A stretch of DNA of 64,000 nt, from contig CABXSF010000003.1 in assembly GCA_902514805.1 (NCBI GenBank), positions 28,879-92,878 of the forward strand, in the 5' to 3' direction. This stretch comes from an uncultured Pelagibacteraceae bacterium. GTDB taxonomy: Bacteria; Pseudomonadota; Alphaproteobacteria; Pelagibacterales; Pelagibacteraceae. Both the position numbers and the translations under genes were made by a program. Positions 1 to 9,173 of this stretch are shown here, in pieces (the stretch's first letter is position 1; each line of letters begins with the position of its first letter). The notes below the pieces were generated by a model. The model ran no database searches. It was not told the DNA's origin and worked only from the letters and a program-made list of their open reading frames with translations.

Positions 1-894
1 CATGTAAGACAATTCTACTCCAGCTTTTTTATAAGCTTTTTCCATTGTCGTATCTAAACCAGCAGCTTCTTTAGTCATAAACTTCTCTGCTTTTTTTCCA
101 GCTTTCATTAAAGCTTTTTGTTGTTTGCTATCTAAGGCATCAAAAGATTTTTTTGACATTAAAATTGGCTCATACATAAACCATAGACCAAATTTTCCTG
201 GAGGTGTTGCGCATTTTACTTGCTCATAAATTCTGTATGAAACAAAACTTCCTGAACTAGTATTAGCACCATCTAATACACCTGTTTGCAAACCGTTATA
301 GATTTCAGAAGATGGCATTGATTGAATACCTGCTCCTGCCGCTTCTAACATTTGGTTAAATGCTTTACCTGCAGCTCTGAACGTTTGACCCTTAACAGAT
401 GCTGGATTTGAAATACAATTTTTCTTTGAAACAAATCCACCTGCAAGCCAAGCATCAGACAAAACAACTACACCTGCATCGTTGATGATTTTTTTAATTT
501 CTGTCATCATTGGAGACGCATTAACTCTTAATGCATGTTTATGGTTTTTAACCATTCCAGGCATTAAAGTAATGTCAAACTCTGGATGGAATTTAGCAGC
601 GTATGCTAATGGGAACGCTGAAATATCCAATTGACCTGTTGTCATTGGCTTCCATTGCTCTTTTGGTTTGTAAAGTGATTTTGCAGGGTAAATTCTAATA
701 TCTACTCCTACATTTGATTTTTCCATTTCATCAGCAATAATTTGAACCATTTCGTGTCTTACGTCGAAAGACCCGTCAGCTCTTGGCGTACCTGGCCATT
801 GGTGACTAGCTTTTAGAGTTACTGCAAAAGCTGATCCAATAGTTGTAGTTACGAAAACTAATGAAAGAAAATACAAAGATATTTTTTTTAACAT
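1..894 (-). CDS. dctP: TRAP transporter solute-binding protein (DctP family), 3' end cut by window
   Basis: This is the periplasmic binding protein of a tripartite ATP-independent importer, probably for an organic acid or similar anion. I translated it from 894 down to base 1; 298 residues are visible and the C-terminus lies outside the window, so a few tens of residues are missing compared with the usual 330-360. Residues 1-24 form a signal peptide (basic start, hydrophobic core, ending SAFA). The mature part opens LKASHQWPG, a typical DctP start, and the conserved GQTFRAAG segment near residue 155 carries the arginine that normally contacts a substrate carboxylate. The start is supported by GAGAGG just upstream. 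The membrane subunits would lie to the left. Family assignment is firm; the substrate is unknown. Confidence 0.9.
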   Translation of the reverse strand, partial: MLKKISLYFLSLVFVTTTIGSAFAVTLKASHQWPGTPRADGSFDVRHEMVQIIADEMEKSNVGVDIRIYPAKSLYKPKEQWKPMTTGQLDISAFPLAYAAKFHPEFDITLMPGMVKNHKHALRVNASPMMTEIKKIINDAGVVVLSDAWLAGGFVSKKNCISNPASVKGQTFRAAGKAFNQMLEAAGAGIQSMPSSEIYNGLQTGVLDGANTSSGSFVSYRIYEQVKCATPPGKFGLWFMYEPILMSKKSFDALDSKQQKALMKAGKKAEKFMTKEAAGLDTTMEKAYKKAGVELSYM

Positions 895-927
895 TATTAT
901 TCCTCTCTTTAATTATTTTATTAGTGT

Positions 928-956
928 ATTAAATGTAACTTCTTGATAAGAGTCAA
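928..956 (-). promoter_or_regulatory. Probable sigma70-type promoter for the TRAP binding protein
   Basis: On the minus strand TTGACT (956-951) and TTTAAT (933-928) are separated by exactly 17 bases, 34 bases upstream of the start codon at 894. Spacing and position fit a housekeeping promoter. The 92-base gap between the two divergent genes would also have to hold the promoter of the CoA-transferase gene, for which I see no clear boxes. Confidence 0.45.
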
Positions 957-986
957 TATGCTTAAAAAATACCATTAGCCTTAATT

Positions 987-2132
987 ATGAATGGACCCTT
1001 AAAAGATATACTAGTTTTAGACCTAACTAGAGTGCTGGTGGGTCCTTATTGTACAATGATTTTATCAGATTTGGGGGCAAGAGTAATTAAAGTAGAGGCA
1101 CCTGAAGTTGGGGATGACTCCAGGAAATTTGGACCTTTTATTGACGATCAGTCAGCATACTTTATGTCCCTTAATAGAGGAAAAGAAAGTATAGCTCTAA
1201 ATTTAAAAAATTCAGAGGACAAAAAAATTTTTGAACAAATACTTAAAAAAGCGGATGTGTTAGTTGAAAATTTTAAACCTGGAACATTAGAAAAATGGGG
1301 ATTTGGTTGGAAAGATTTATGTAAAAAATATCCAAAATTAATTTATGCTTCTGCTTCAGGTTTTGGTCAAACAGGTCCGTTAAGAGAGTTACCTGCATAT
1401 GATATGGTTGTTCAAGGAATGGGTGGATTAATGAGTGTAACTGGTCAACCAAATTCTGAACCTACAAGAGTTGGAACATCAATTGGTGATATTACTGCTG
1501 GTTTGTTTACGGCGATAGGTGTTAATGCAGCACTATATGACAGGAAGAAAACAAGTAAAGGAACTTACATAGATGTTTCAATGCTTGATTGCCAAATTGC
1601 AATTTTAGAAAATGCAATTGCAAGATACTTGGCAAAGAATGAAATACCTAAACCAATGGGATCACGTCATCCATCAATAGCACCTTTTGAAGCTTTTAAA
1701 ACAAAAGATAATCACATTATAATAGCGGCGGGTAACGACAAGCTTTTCGAAAAACTTTGCCAAGTTTTAAATATCAATAATATTTTAAAAGATGAAAAAT
1801 TTAAAACAAATTCATCTAGAGCTCAAAATATGGATGAACTAAAAAAAATCTTAGAAAAAGAGCTTTCAAGTAAAAATACAAGTGACTGGGTCTCATTAAT
1901 GGAAAAAGAAAAAATTCCTTGTGGTCCAATCTTTAATATCAAACAAGCTGTTGAAAATCCTCAAATCAAAGCAAGAAATATGATTGTAAATTCATATCAT
2001 AAAAAAATTGGTGAGTTTAAAACTGCTGGCAACCCAATTAAGATGTCAAATTACAAAGATGAGGAAAAAAGAGGAGATATACCAGATTTAGATGAACATA
2101 GAGAAAAAATTATTAAAGAGTTTTGTAATTAA
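987..2132 (+). CDS. CaiB/BaiF family (class III) CoA-transferase
   Basis: Members of this family move CoA from one acyl-CoA to another carboxylic acid by way of a glutamyl/aspartyl thioester. The 381-residue length is normal. The N-terminus carries the family signature LDLTRVLVGPYCTMILSDLGA (residues 11-31), followed by KVEAPEVGD and VENFKPG; the catalytic aspartate is expected in the YDMVVQGMGG segment near residue 140. It stands alone on the plus strand and its last 20 bases overlap the end of the convergent cmk gene. Neighbours do not reveal the acid used. Candidates include carnitine-, oxalate- or dicarboxylate-type substrates, but the sequence does not decide between them. Confidence 0.9.
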   Translation: MNGPLKDILVLDLTRVLVGPYCTMILSDLGARVIKVEAPEVGDDSRKFGPFIDDQSAYFMSLNRGKESIALNLKNSEDKKIFEQILKKADVLVENFKPGTLEKWGFGWKDLCKKYPKLIYASASGFGQTGPLRELPAYDMVVQGMGGLMSVTGQPNSEPTRVGTSIGDITAGLFTAIGVNAALYDRKKTSKGTYIDVSMLDCQIAILENAIARYLAKNEIPKPMGSRHPSIAPFEAFKTKDNHIIIAAGNDKLFEKLCQVLNINNILKDEKFKTNSSRAQNMDELKKILEKELSSKNTSDWVSLMEKEKIPCGPIFNIKQAVENPQIKARNMIVNSYHKKIGEFKTAGNPIKMSNYKDEEKRGDIPDLDEHREKIIKEFCN

Positions 2133-2754
2133 TTTTTTCTATCTCCTGAGACATTTTAAGTAATACTTTTTTTTTATTTAGTTTATCTGTTCTAATTAAA
2201 ATAGCATCTCTCACTTTTTTTAGTGGTGAATGTTTTCTTTTTTTATCAAGTCTAGTTCTTATACTTAAGCTTTTTTTAACCTCTTTGAGAGGAACTTTCT
2301 TCTTTAAATCTTTCCATCTTCTAATAGATGCTAAATTAAGATTACAAGAAAAATAAAAAGCTAAATCATAACGGGGATTTTTTTTTAGGATAATGCTAGC
2401 AATGTCTCTACCTTCTACACATATTCTTTTGTTTTTTTTGATAATCTTTTTTTGGAATTTTTTCATTATTTCTCTTACGTCTTTATTCTTAGCTAAATAA
2501 CCAACATGATTACTAATTTCCTGAGAGTGAAGAGATTGTTTTTTTATTTTATTGTAAGAGATGTTTTTAAATTTCTTCTTTAAAAAAGGAACTACTTTTT
2601 TAGGCTTATGTTTAATGATAATTTTACTTGCATATCTGTATAATAAACCAGAATTTATAAGAAAAAGTTTATATTTTTTTGAAACTAATTTTGCACCTGT
2701 GCTTTTACCACTAGCAGCTTCTCCATCACATGCAATTCTTAAAGACTTATTCAT
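2113..2754 (-). CDS. cmk: Cytidylate kinase
   Basis: Phosphorylates CMP and dCMP with ATP in pyrimidine nucleotide synthesis. The P-loop GEAASGKST is at residues 11-19 and is followed by the GLLYRYAS segment that corresponds to the CMP-binding GAMYRA motif, although methionine is replaced by leucine and the sequence around it is divergent. CVEGRDIASII (around residue 112) matches the family's GRDIGT region. At 213 residues it is slightly short, with a very basic, lysine-rich composition. It lies downstream of rpoZ on the same strand, 47 bases apart, and its C-terminus overlaps the convergent CoA-transferase gene by 20 bases. Confidence 0.85.
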   Translation of the reverse strand: MNKSLRIACDGEAASGKSTGAKLVSKKYKLFLINSGLLYRYASKIIIKHKPKKVVPFLKKKFKNISYNKIKKQSLHSQEISNHVGYLAKNKDVREIMKKFQKKIIKKNKRICVEGRDIASIILKKNPRYDLAFYFSCNLNLASIRRWKDLKKKVPLKEVKKSLSIRTRLDKKRKHSPLKKVRDAILIRTDKLNKKKVLLKMSQEIEKINYKTL

Positions 2755-2801
2755 TAAAACTATGTTTAATTAAATAACTTATTTTGATTATGATTGAAAT
2801 A

Positions 2802-3329
2802 TTATTGTTCTGAATTTTCTGAGTTATCAGCTTCTTGCAGATCGTTTTCAGCTATTTCATCAAGAGAAACTTCGTTACTTTCTTCTACTCCGCCCTCTTC
2901 AGCTGGAGCATCATTTGAATGAGGGACATCAGCATTTTGTAGTTCTGCTAAGTCTTCTTTTGAAACTTGAATTTTTTCAGGAACTTTTCTTGCTCTTTTA
3001 GACGGTAAAATTGGTGTTCCACTTTTTGAGATTTCACCTTTGTATAGGTTTTCAAAATCATCTCCGATATCTTCATCTTCTTCACTTAAATCATCAACTT
3101 GTTCGATATGTTTTCTTAGTTTATAAACAGCACTATCTGTTAACTCACTTGTTTTGACATTTTCATTTGCAATTTCTCTAAGTGCGATAACAGTATTTTT
3201 ATCGTTATCTTTTTCTACACTCGGTTCAATTCCAGAATTTAATTGAGTAGCTCTTTCCTTTGCAACTAAAACTAATTCGTAAGGGCTGTCTACTTTATCG
3301 ATACAATCTTCTACAGTTACTCTAGCCAT
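2802..3329 (-). CDS. rpoZ: RNA polymerase omega subunit with long acidic tail
   Basis: Small RNA polymerase subunit that chaperones the beta' subunit. Residues 1-55 are clearly omega: [13 protein letters not shown], then [16 protein letters not shown] and TVIALREIA. Typical omega proteins have 60-130 residues; this one has 175. The extra C-terminal half is highly acidic with runs such as [10 protein letters not shown] and a final stretch rich in Glu, Asp and Asn, and looks disordered. Alphaproteobacterial omegas are often extended, so this is an elaboration of a known trend. It is followed by cmk on the same strand and preceded by an MFS carrier gene 42 bases upstream. Confidence 0.93.
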   Translation of the reverse strand: MARVTVEDCIDKVDSPYELVLVAKERATQLNSGIEPSVEKDNDKNTVIALREIANENVKTSELTDSAVYKLRKHIEQVDDLSEEDEDIGDDFENLYKGEISKSGTPILPSKRARKVPEKIQVSKEDLAELQNADVPHSNDAPAEEGGVEESNEVSLDEIAENDLQEADNSENSEQ

Positions 3330-3371
3330 GCGGAGTATTTATACTCTGAGGTCTATAAAATCAAGGTGTTT

Positions 3372-4574
3372 TTATAAAATCGTTGGATTGAGTTTGTTTT
3401 TTATTAAAAACAGCAAAATTAAAGAAATTAAAATATAGCCTCCAGAAATCATAGATATCTGCTCTATAGAAAAGTCAAAGTCTATCATTAATCCAAAAAG
3501 AGCCGTTCCAAATGCTGTTGAAAATACCATTAATGCAGTAGTTAGAGCTTTAATTGATCCTATAAACTTAACACCATATAATTCAGCCCACGTTGATGAT
3601 CCTAAAACGTTAGCAAAACCATTTGATACACCGATAAGGCCTAAAAAAAAGAATGAGGAAACTGGTGATTGAAAGTAAATTAAAATCAATAAAGAAATCA
3701 AAAAGGGGATATTCATATATATAAGTAGTTTTCTACTTGTGAATTTATCAATCAAATAACCAGCGACAAATAAAGTTAAAACTGATGCTATTGAATAAAC
3801 CATAAATGATTGAGCGATAGTATATTCTCCCCAGTTTTTTGCAGACAAAATAAATGATTGATAGACAAATATACCTGTAGCTATCCAGGGCATCGCTAAC
3901 ATATTTAATGCTATAATAATAAATCTATAATCTTTAATAACCTCAGATCTTTTCCATTGTTTTATATTTTCTTTAATAACTTCAGTATCATTCTCTCTCG
4001 ATGAAAGTTTAACCTCTTTAACTAAAAAGTAAGATGCCAAGGGGAGGAATAAAATTATCGCGACTGAAATAATAATCCATATATTTCTCCAATCCATTAT
4101 TGTAAGAGCATAAATTATTGTAACTGGCATTAAAAATTCTGCAGTAGATAAACCAAACCATCCAGTGCTTAGTGCTTTACCCCGAGTGTTAGTAAAGTAT
4201 CTAGATATTGTTGTAGAGGCAGTGTGAGACATCATCCCTTGACCAGAAAATCTCATTAACAATATTGCAACAAAAAGAAATGCTACTGAATTAATCTTTG
4301 AGAAAGTAAATGTTGAAATTGCAAGCAATGATATAACAAAAAAAGAAAATTTTAAGACATCAAAGTCATCAATTTTCTTTCCAACCCAAATTAAAATTAT
4401 ACTACTTAATAAAGTTGCTGATGCATAAATTGAGCCAAATTGTCCATGAGTAATATCTAATTCATTTCTTATACTTTCGTTGAACAATCCTAAAAAAAAA
4501 CTCTGTCCAAAGCTTGAAAAAAATGTAAATATAAATCCAAAAATAATTACTTTAATACTTAAATTTTTTAACAT
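3372..4574 (-). CDS. Major facilitator superfamily transporter
   Basis: A 400-residue inner-membrane carrier with about twelve hydrophobic segments in two halves. The loop between segments 2 and 3 carries WVGKKIDDFDVLK, a form of the MFS motif A (normally GxLADrxGrr), and the second half repeats it as AGYLIDKFTSRK near residue 270. The overall pattern resembles MFS carriers of organic anions (oxalate/formate and monocarboxylate types), but no substrate can be assigned. It is divergent from the adjacent hydroxyacid dehydrogenase with only 6 bases between the start codons, so their promoters must overlap the partner gene's start, and the two may be co-regulated. Confidence 0.85.
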   Translation of the reverse strand: MLKNLSIKVIIFGFIFTFFSSFGQSFFLGLFNESIRNELDITHGQFGSIYASATLLSSIILIWVGKKIDDFDVLKFSFFVISLLAISTFTFSKINSVAFLFVAILLMRFSGQGMMSHTASTTISRYFTNTRGKALSTGWFGLSTAEFLMPVTIIYALTIMDWRNIWIIISVAIILFLPLASYFLVKEVKLSSRENDTEVIKENIKQWKRSEVIKDYRFIIIALNMLAMPWIATGIFVYQSFILSAKNWGEYTIAQSFMVYSIASVLTLFVAGYLIDKFTSRKLLIYMNIPFLISLLILIYFQSPVSSFFFLGLIGVSNGFANVLGSSTWAELYGVKFIGSIKALTTALMVFSTAFGTALFGLMIDFDFSIEQISMISGGYILISLILLFLIKNKLNPTIL

Positions 4575-4580
4575 TAAATT

Positions 4581-5450
4581 ATGTCTTGTAACGTTGCTTT
4601 CATTGGTCTTGGTGTAATGGGATATCCCATGGCTGGTTATATATCAAAAGGTGGACACAATGTAACTGTTTATAATAGAACAGGAGCTAAAGCTGATAAA
4701 TGGCTAAAAGATTTCAAAGGAAAAAAAGCTGATACACCTAAAGATGCTGCAAAAGATGCTGATTATGTTTTTACATGTGTTGGAAACGATAACGACTTAA
4801 GAGAAGTTACATTTGGAGAAAATGGAATATTTAAATCAGTTAAAAAAGGAGCAGTATATATTGATAACACAACTGCTTCTGCAACAATAGCAAGAGAAAT
4901 TTATTCACACGCAAAAAAAAATGGCTTTGGTTTTTTAGATGCACCCGTATCTGGTGGTCAAGCAGGTGCTGAGAATGGTGCGCTTACTGTAATGGTAGGT
5001 GGAGATCAAGAAGATTTTGATAAAGCATTAGATAAAATTGATTGCTATAGTAAAAAAGTAAAGTTGTTAGGTAAGTCTGGCTCGGGTCAATTAGCAAAGA
5101 TGGTTAATCAAATTTGTATTGCAGGTTTAGTACAAGGATTATCTGAAGCAATTAACTTTGGTCAAAAAGCAGGATTAAACATGGAAGATGTTATTGAAGT
5201 TATTTCAAAAGGCGCTGCTCAGTCTTGGCAAATGGAGAACCGATATAAAACAATGTTAGAAGATAAATTTGATTTTGGATTTGCTGTAGATTGGATGAGA
5301 AAAGATCTTAAAATTGCAATGGAAGAAGCAAAGAATAATGGATCTCTATTACCGATCACAGAAATAATTGATAAATATTATGCTGAAGTTCAAGACATGG
5401 GTGGTAAAAGATGGGATACTTCAAGCTTAATAAAAAGATTTAGAAAGTAA
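4581..5450 (+). CDS. 3-hydroxyisobutyrate dehydrogenase family oxidoreductase
   Basis: NAD(P)-dependent beta-hydroxyacid dehydrogenase. The Rossmann motif GLGVMGYPMAG is at residues 9-19, followed by the VYNRT segment whose arginine usually favours NADP. DAPVSGGQAGAENG (around 120-133) is the substrate-binding signature and GSGQLAKMVNQ (around 167-177) contains the catalytic lysine. Length 289 is normal. The family covers 3-hydroxyisobutyrate dehydrogenase, tartronate semialdehyde reductase, glyoxylate/succinic semialdehyde reductase and related enzymes, and I cannot separate them. A PNPOx-like gene follows 4 bases later. Confidence 0.9.
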   Translation: MSCNVAFIGLGVMGYPMAGYISKGGHNVTVYNRTGAKADKWLKDFKGKKADTPKDAAKDADYVFTCVGNDNDLREVTFGENGIFKSVKKGAVYIDNTTASATIAREIYSHAKKNGFGFLDAPVSGGQAGAENGALTVMVGGDQEDFDKALDKIDCYSKKVKLLGKSGSGQLAKMVNQICIAGLVQGLSEAINFGQKAGLNMEDVIEVISKGAAQSWQMENRYKTMLEDKFDFGFAVDWMRKDLKIAMEEAKNNGSLLPITEIIDKYYAEVQDMGGKRWDTSSLIKRFRK

Positions 5451-5454
5451 AAGT

Positions 5455-6054
5455 ATGCAGCCTGCGTACTATGAAGACTTCACAGAGATAAAGAAGAAAA
5501 TCTGGTCAATGCTAGATGATGCAGTGACGAATAGAAGTTCTCAATTTAGAATTCCAACTTTTATATGTGGTTATAATAACGATGTAGATGGAAGAATTGT
5601 TGTTTTAAGAAAGTCAGACCAACAAAATAACTTAGTTCAATTTCATAGTGATATTAGATCAGATAAAATAGAATTACTTAAAAATAATCCCAACGCTGCT
5701 CTTTTATTTTACGATAAGGATGAAAAAATTCAGATTCGACTTAAAGTTAACTGTATAATTAATCACAAAAACGATATTACGAAAAATTCTTGGGAAAAAA
5801 CTCAACACATAAGCCGGAAATGTTATTTGGTTGATAATGGTCCAGGAACAGAGTCTGATATTCCAACTTCAGGACTAAAACCTGAGTTAGATAATTTTGA
5901 TTATACAAAAGAACAAAGCGAAGAAGGTTATAAAAACTTCACTGTTATTCAGTGTAAAATAAAATCTATTGAGTGGTTATATCTTGCTGCTAAAGGACAT
6001 CGTAGAGCAAAATTTGACTTAGAAAGTGATAAAGATACTTGGTTAGTTCCTTAA
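5455..6054 (+). CDS. Pyridoxamine 5'-phosphate oxidase-like flavin-binding protein
   Basis: A 199-residue protein with a split-barrel FMN-binding fold. The region DGRIVVLRKSDQQNN followed by FHSDIRSDKIELLKNNPNAA (residues about 45-83) matches the PNPOx core, including the T/SDxRSxK element that binds flavin phosphate. The C-terminal WLYLAAKGHRRAKF (residues about 175-188) resembles the end of the Alr4036-type flavin oxidases; its arginine pair is typical. It is probably not the housekeeping PdxH, which has a longer and better-conserved C-terminus. It is co-transcribed with the preceding dehydrogenase and its stop codon interlocks with that of the convergent gene. Confidence 0.75.
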   Translation: MQPAYYEDFTEIKKKIWSMLDDAVTNRSSQFRIPTFICGYNNDVDGRIVVLRKSDQQNNLVQFHSDIRSDKIELLKNNPNAALLFYDKDEKIQIRLKVNCIINHKNDITKNSWEKTQHISRKCYLVDNGPGTESDIPTSGLKPELDNFDYTKEQSEEGYKNFTVIQCKIKSIEWLYLAAKGHRRAKFDLESDKDTWLVP

Positions 6055-6563
6055 AAAATTGATTTAGAATATTTTTTCCAATTGTCTTGATAATGTTTGG
6101 TATTTTCAAACACTGCTTTTTTTTCTTCTTCCGTTACTTGTCTAATAATTTTTCCAGGAGATCCAACAACTAAAGAGTTATCGGGTATCTCTTTATTTTC
6201 TGTAATCAAAGCCTTAGCTCCTATAATACAATTTTTTCCTATCTTTGCTTTGTTAAGGATCACTGCACCAATTCCAATTAAACTGTTGTCACCGATTGTG
6301 CATCCATGAAGCATTACTAAATGTCCAATGGTTACATTTTTTCCAACCTTTAAAGGACAACCTGGATCAGTGTGTAATACACAACCATCCTGAACGTTTG
6401 AGCCTTCACCTATATGAATATTTTCAATGTCACCTCTTAAGGTTGCATTAAACCAAACACTTGTATTTTTATCTAATGTTACATCTCCAATAATAACAGC
6501 ATTAGGAGCTACCCAATTTTCGCCAGAGTTTTTTGGTTTTTTATTTTCCAAATCGTAAAACAT
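6051..6563 (-). CDS. Gamma-carbonic anhydrase family (left-handed beta-helix) protein
   Basis: Trimeric left-handed beta-helix protein of the CaiE/PaaY/gamma-carbonic anhydrase group. Hexapeptide repeats run through residues 20-140. Three histidines in the right order, VLHTDPG (near 64), IGHLV and LHGCTIG (near 84-91), correspond to the zinc/iron ligands of gamma-carbonic anhydrases, so CO2 hydration activity is possible, though many homologues are inactive or act in other pathways. Length 170 is normal. It stands alone and is divergent from the redoxin gene, with 17 bases between their start codons. Confidence 0.88.
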   Translation of the reverse strand: MFYDLENKKPKNSGENWVAPNAVIIGDVTLDKNTSVWFNATLRGDIENIHIGEGSNVQDGCVLHTDPGCPLKVGKNVTIGHLVMLHGCTIGDNSLIGIGAVILNKAKIGKNCIIGAKALITENKEIPDNSLVVGSPGKIIRQVTEEEKKAVFENTKHYQDNWKKYSKSIF

Positions 6564-6580
6564 AATTTATATATTCTAAC

Positions 6581-7135
6581 ATGGCACTTTTAAAAACTCC
6601 AATATGTGATTTCGGTCAGAACGCTATAGATTTTAAGCTTAAATCAATTAATGGGGAATTATTAACATTGGATAATGTCAAAGGCGATAATGGGACTTTG
6701 ATAATGTTTATTTGCAATCATTGCCCTTATGTAAAAGCTATAATAAGAGAACTTGCAAATGATTGTGCAAAACTTAAAGAAGATGGCATTAACTCAGTTG
6801 CAATAATGTCAAATGATACCAAAAACTATCCTGAAGACTCTTTTGAAAATATGAAAAAGTTTTCTGATAGATATAACTTTTCATTTCCTTATTTGATTGA
6901 TGAAACTCAAGAAATCGCAAAAAAATATGATGCCGTGTGTACACCAGACTTCTTTGGCTACAACAAAAACCTTGAGCTCAACTATAGAGGAAGAATAAGA
7001 GAATTAAATGATTTAAAGCCTGTCGGTTCGGGTGACAGTGAGTTGCTTAAATCAATGAAGTTAATTGCTAAAACCCAACAAGGTCCGAAAGAACAATATC
7101 CTAGTATGGGATGCAGTATTAAATGGTTTAAATAA
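6581..7135 (+). CDS. Thioredoxin-fold redoxin family protein
   Basis: A 184-residue cytoplasmic thioredoxin-like protein of the AhpC/TSA redoxin group. The segment MFICNHCPYVKA (residues about 45-56) carries a CxxCP redox pair in the position of the thioredoxin active site; the family member with the CNHCPYV motif is common across Proteobacteria and is annotated only as thioredoxin family protein. C-terminal PSMGCSIKW has one more cysteine. There is no signal peptide. The last base of its stop codon is the first base of the next gene's ATG, so the two are translationally coupled, although the partner is a glycosyltransferase. Confidence 0.85.
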   Translation: MALLKTPICDFGQNAIDFKLKSINGELLTLDNVKGDNGTLIMFICNHCPYVKAIIRELANDCAKLKEDGINSVAIMSNDTKNYPEDSFENMKKFSDRYNFSFPYLIDETQEIAKKYDAVCTPDFFGYNKNLELNYRGRIRELNDLKPVGSGDSELLKSMKLIAKTQQGPKEQYPSMGCSIKWFK

Positions 7136-8223
7136 TGAATTTAATTATCACAAGAAATTTTCCACCTGATGTTGGGGGCATGCAAAATCTTATGTTTGGC
7201 CTTACAAAATCATTGTCAGAGCACATGATGGTTAAAGTATTTGCTGATCAACATTATCAGCAAGAAAAATTTGATGAAGACTTATCATTTTCAATTGAAA
7301 GAGTCGGTGGGCCGAAAATCTTTAGAAAATTTAGAAAAGCCTCTTTAATTAATAATTACTTACAAAAAAATACTAAAGTAAAAAATATTATCTCTGATCA
7401 TTGGAAAAGTTTAGAAAATATAAATACCAAAATAAGAAAAACATGTCTTATTCACTCTAAAGAGATAAATCATAAAAAAGATTCTTTTCTTAATAAACGA
7501 GTTGTTAGAGTGTTAAATAACTGCGATCATATCATTGCAAATTCAAACTTCACAAAAAACCTAGGTATTGAAATCGGTGTTAATGAGGAAAAAATTAAAG
7601 TTATTAACCCAGGTGTATTTCCAAGAGAAGAAGTAAACCCAAAAATAGATGAAAAAATATTAAAGAAACTTGAAGGAAAAGAGCCAAGACTAATTACTGT
7701 TGCTAGATTTGATAAAAGAAAAAATCATGAAAAAATAATTATGTCTTTGAGAAATTTGAAAGAAATTTACCCAAACATAATTTATATTTGTATTGGTCAA
7801 GGCGATACTTTGGAATCTCAGAAAAAACTTATTAAAGAATTAAAACTTGAGAGTAATGTTTTGTTTTTGAAAAATTTATCTAAAGATGAAAAAAACTCTT
7901 ACTTAAAAAATTCAAATGTTTTTGTTATGCCATCGATTTCTTATAAAAAATCTGTAGAGGGATTTGGAATTGTCTATGTTGAAGCTGCTCAATATGGAGT
8001 TCCATCAATTGGTGGAAAGGTTGGTGGTGCGTCTGACGCAATTGTCAATAATGAAACTGGCCTTCTTTGTGATGGAAACAATTTAGATGAAATCTATCAA
8101 AGTTTAGTTGATATATTGCAGAATAATAAATTCAAGGTTTTGGGAAAAAATGCAGAAGAAAATGCAAAAAAATTTCTTTGGCCAGAAATCTTAAAAAAAT
8201 ATTTAGAAATTTTAAAGATCTAA
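7135..8223 (+). CDS. Glycosyltransferase family 4 protein
   Basis: GT-B fold glycosyltransferase, 362 residues. The N-terminal domain opens with ITRNFPPDVGGMQNL, the donor/acceptor glycine loop usual in GT4 enzymes; the C-terminal nucleotide-sugar domain starts at about residue 183 (EPRLITVARFDKRKNHE) and includes the EGFGIVYVEAAQYGVPSIG segment (residues about 278-296), whose first glutamate is the conserved GT4 ExxxxxxxE element. Probably acts on a cell-surface glycan or lipopolysaccharide core, given the convergent family 9 glycosyltransferase. The two convergent reading frames overlap by 12 bases. Confidence 0.9.
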   Translation: MNLIITRNFPPDVGGMQNLMFGLTKSLSEHMMVKVFADQHYQQEKFDEDLSFSIERVGGPKIFRKFRKASLINNYLQKNTKVKNIISDHWKSLENINTKIRKTCLIHSKEINHKKDSFLNKRVVRVLNNCDHIIANSNFTKNLGIEIGVNEEKIKVINPGVFPREEVNPKIDEKILKKLEGKEPRLITVARFDKRKNHEKIIMSLRNLKEIYPNIIYICIGQGDTLESQKKLIKELKLESNVLFLKNLSKDEKNSYLKNSNVFVMPSISYKKSVEGFGIVYVEAAQYGVPSIGGKVGGASDAIVNNETGLLCDGNNLDEIYQSLVDILQNNKFKVLGKNAEENAKKFLWPEILKKYLEILKI

Positions 8224-9141
8224 TCTTTCAAAAACTTTCTGTGCACTTAGGTTTTTTAAATCACTAACTTGTATTGCTTTAAAGTTTTCTCTTTCAATAC
8301 TTACTTTATAAGCTGTCGTATGACTTCCAAACAACGACAGACCTTTAACATTCAAATGTGCTGCCATATGTGCAGGACCTGTATCGTTAGCAACAACAAA
8401 TTTACTTCTCTTTATTAAACCTGCAAGTTCCGAAATAGAAATAGCTTTATCCTCTTTTAGAATATAAACAGCATCTAACTTTTTGGCTTTTTCTATTTCA
8501 TCAGGACCAGGAGCTGTCACTATTTTTAGATTAGGATTATTTTGTTTTATAAGTTTTATTAATTGATCGTAATATGGCCATTTCTTTTGCTGTAAATGCT
8601 CAGAGCAAAATGGAAATAACAATATATAATCAGATAAATTATATTTAGAAATAATTTTATCGATATTAGAACAACTCCAAGAAAAATCTGGCTTTAAAGT
8701 GTGAAATGTTTTTAAACCAGATATCTTTAATTGGTGATCAAATCTTTCTAATACTGGTTTTTTATCAAATTCTTTTTTAGTTTCATTTGCTGGAAGAGTA
8801 GTTTCAGAAGAAGACCATTTATAAGATCCTAAATTAGGAAATAAAATTCTTTTATAAAATGAAGTCCTTGAGGAATTTTGTAGATCGTAGACCTTTGTAA
8901 ACTTATGTTGTTTAATTTTTTTCATTAAAGAAAAAAGATAGATCAAATTAAACCTGGACAATCTTTTATCGACAATTACTTCTTTTATATTAGGATTTTT
9001 TTTGAAAAGATCTGAATATACGTTAGATGTTAATAAATAAATAAAATCATTTTTATGGTTGTCATAAATATCTTGAATTGCCCCACTCGCTTGAGCTATA
9101 TCTCCTAGTGATCCGTGCTTTATGATTAATATATTAGACAT
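8212..9141 (-). CDS. Glycosyltransferase family 9 (heptosyltransferase-like)
   Basis: A 309-residue GT-B enzyme of the ADP-heptose:LPS heptosyltransferase family. It opens with ILIIKHGSLGDIAQASG (residues 4-20), the WaaC/WaaF-type N-terminus with the GDI acceptor loop, and has the C-terminal nucleotide-sugar motif NDTGPAHMAAHL (residues about 253-264) followed by LFGSHT. This is diagnostic for family 9. It probably builds the lipopolysaccharide inner core or a related oligosaccharide. It diverges from the small DUF6165-like gene across 32 bases. Confidence 0.92.
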   Translation of the reverse strand: MSNILIIKHGSLGDIAQASGAIQDIYDNHKNDFIYLLTSNVYSDLFKKNPNIKEVIVDKRLSRFNLIYLFSLMKKIKQHKFTKVYDLQNSSRTSFYKRILFPNLGSYKWSSSETTLPANETKKEFDKKPVLERFDHQLKISGLKTFHTLKPDFSWSCSNIDKIISKYNLSDYILLFPFCSEHLQQKKWPYYDQLIKLIKQNNPNLKIVTAPGPDEIEKAKKLDAVYILKEDKAISISELAGLIKRSKFVVANDTGPAHMAAHLNVKGLSLFGSHTTAYKVSIERENFKAIQVSDLKNLSAQKVFERLDL

Positions 9142-9173
9142 ATTTTTAACAATTTATCACACTATAAAATTTT

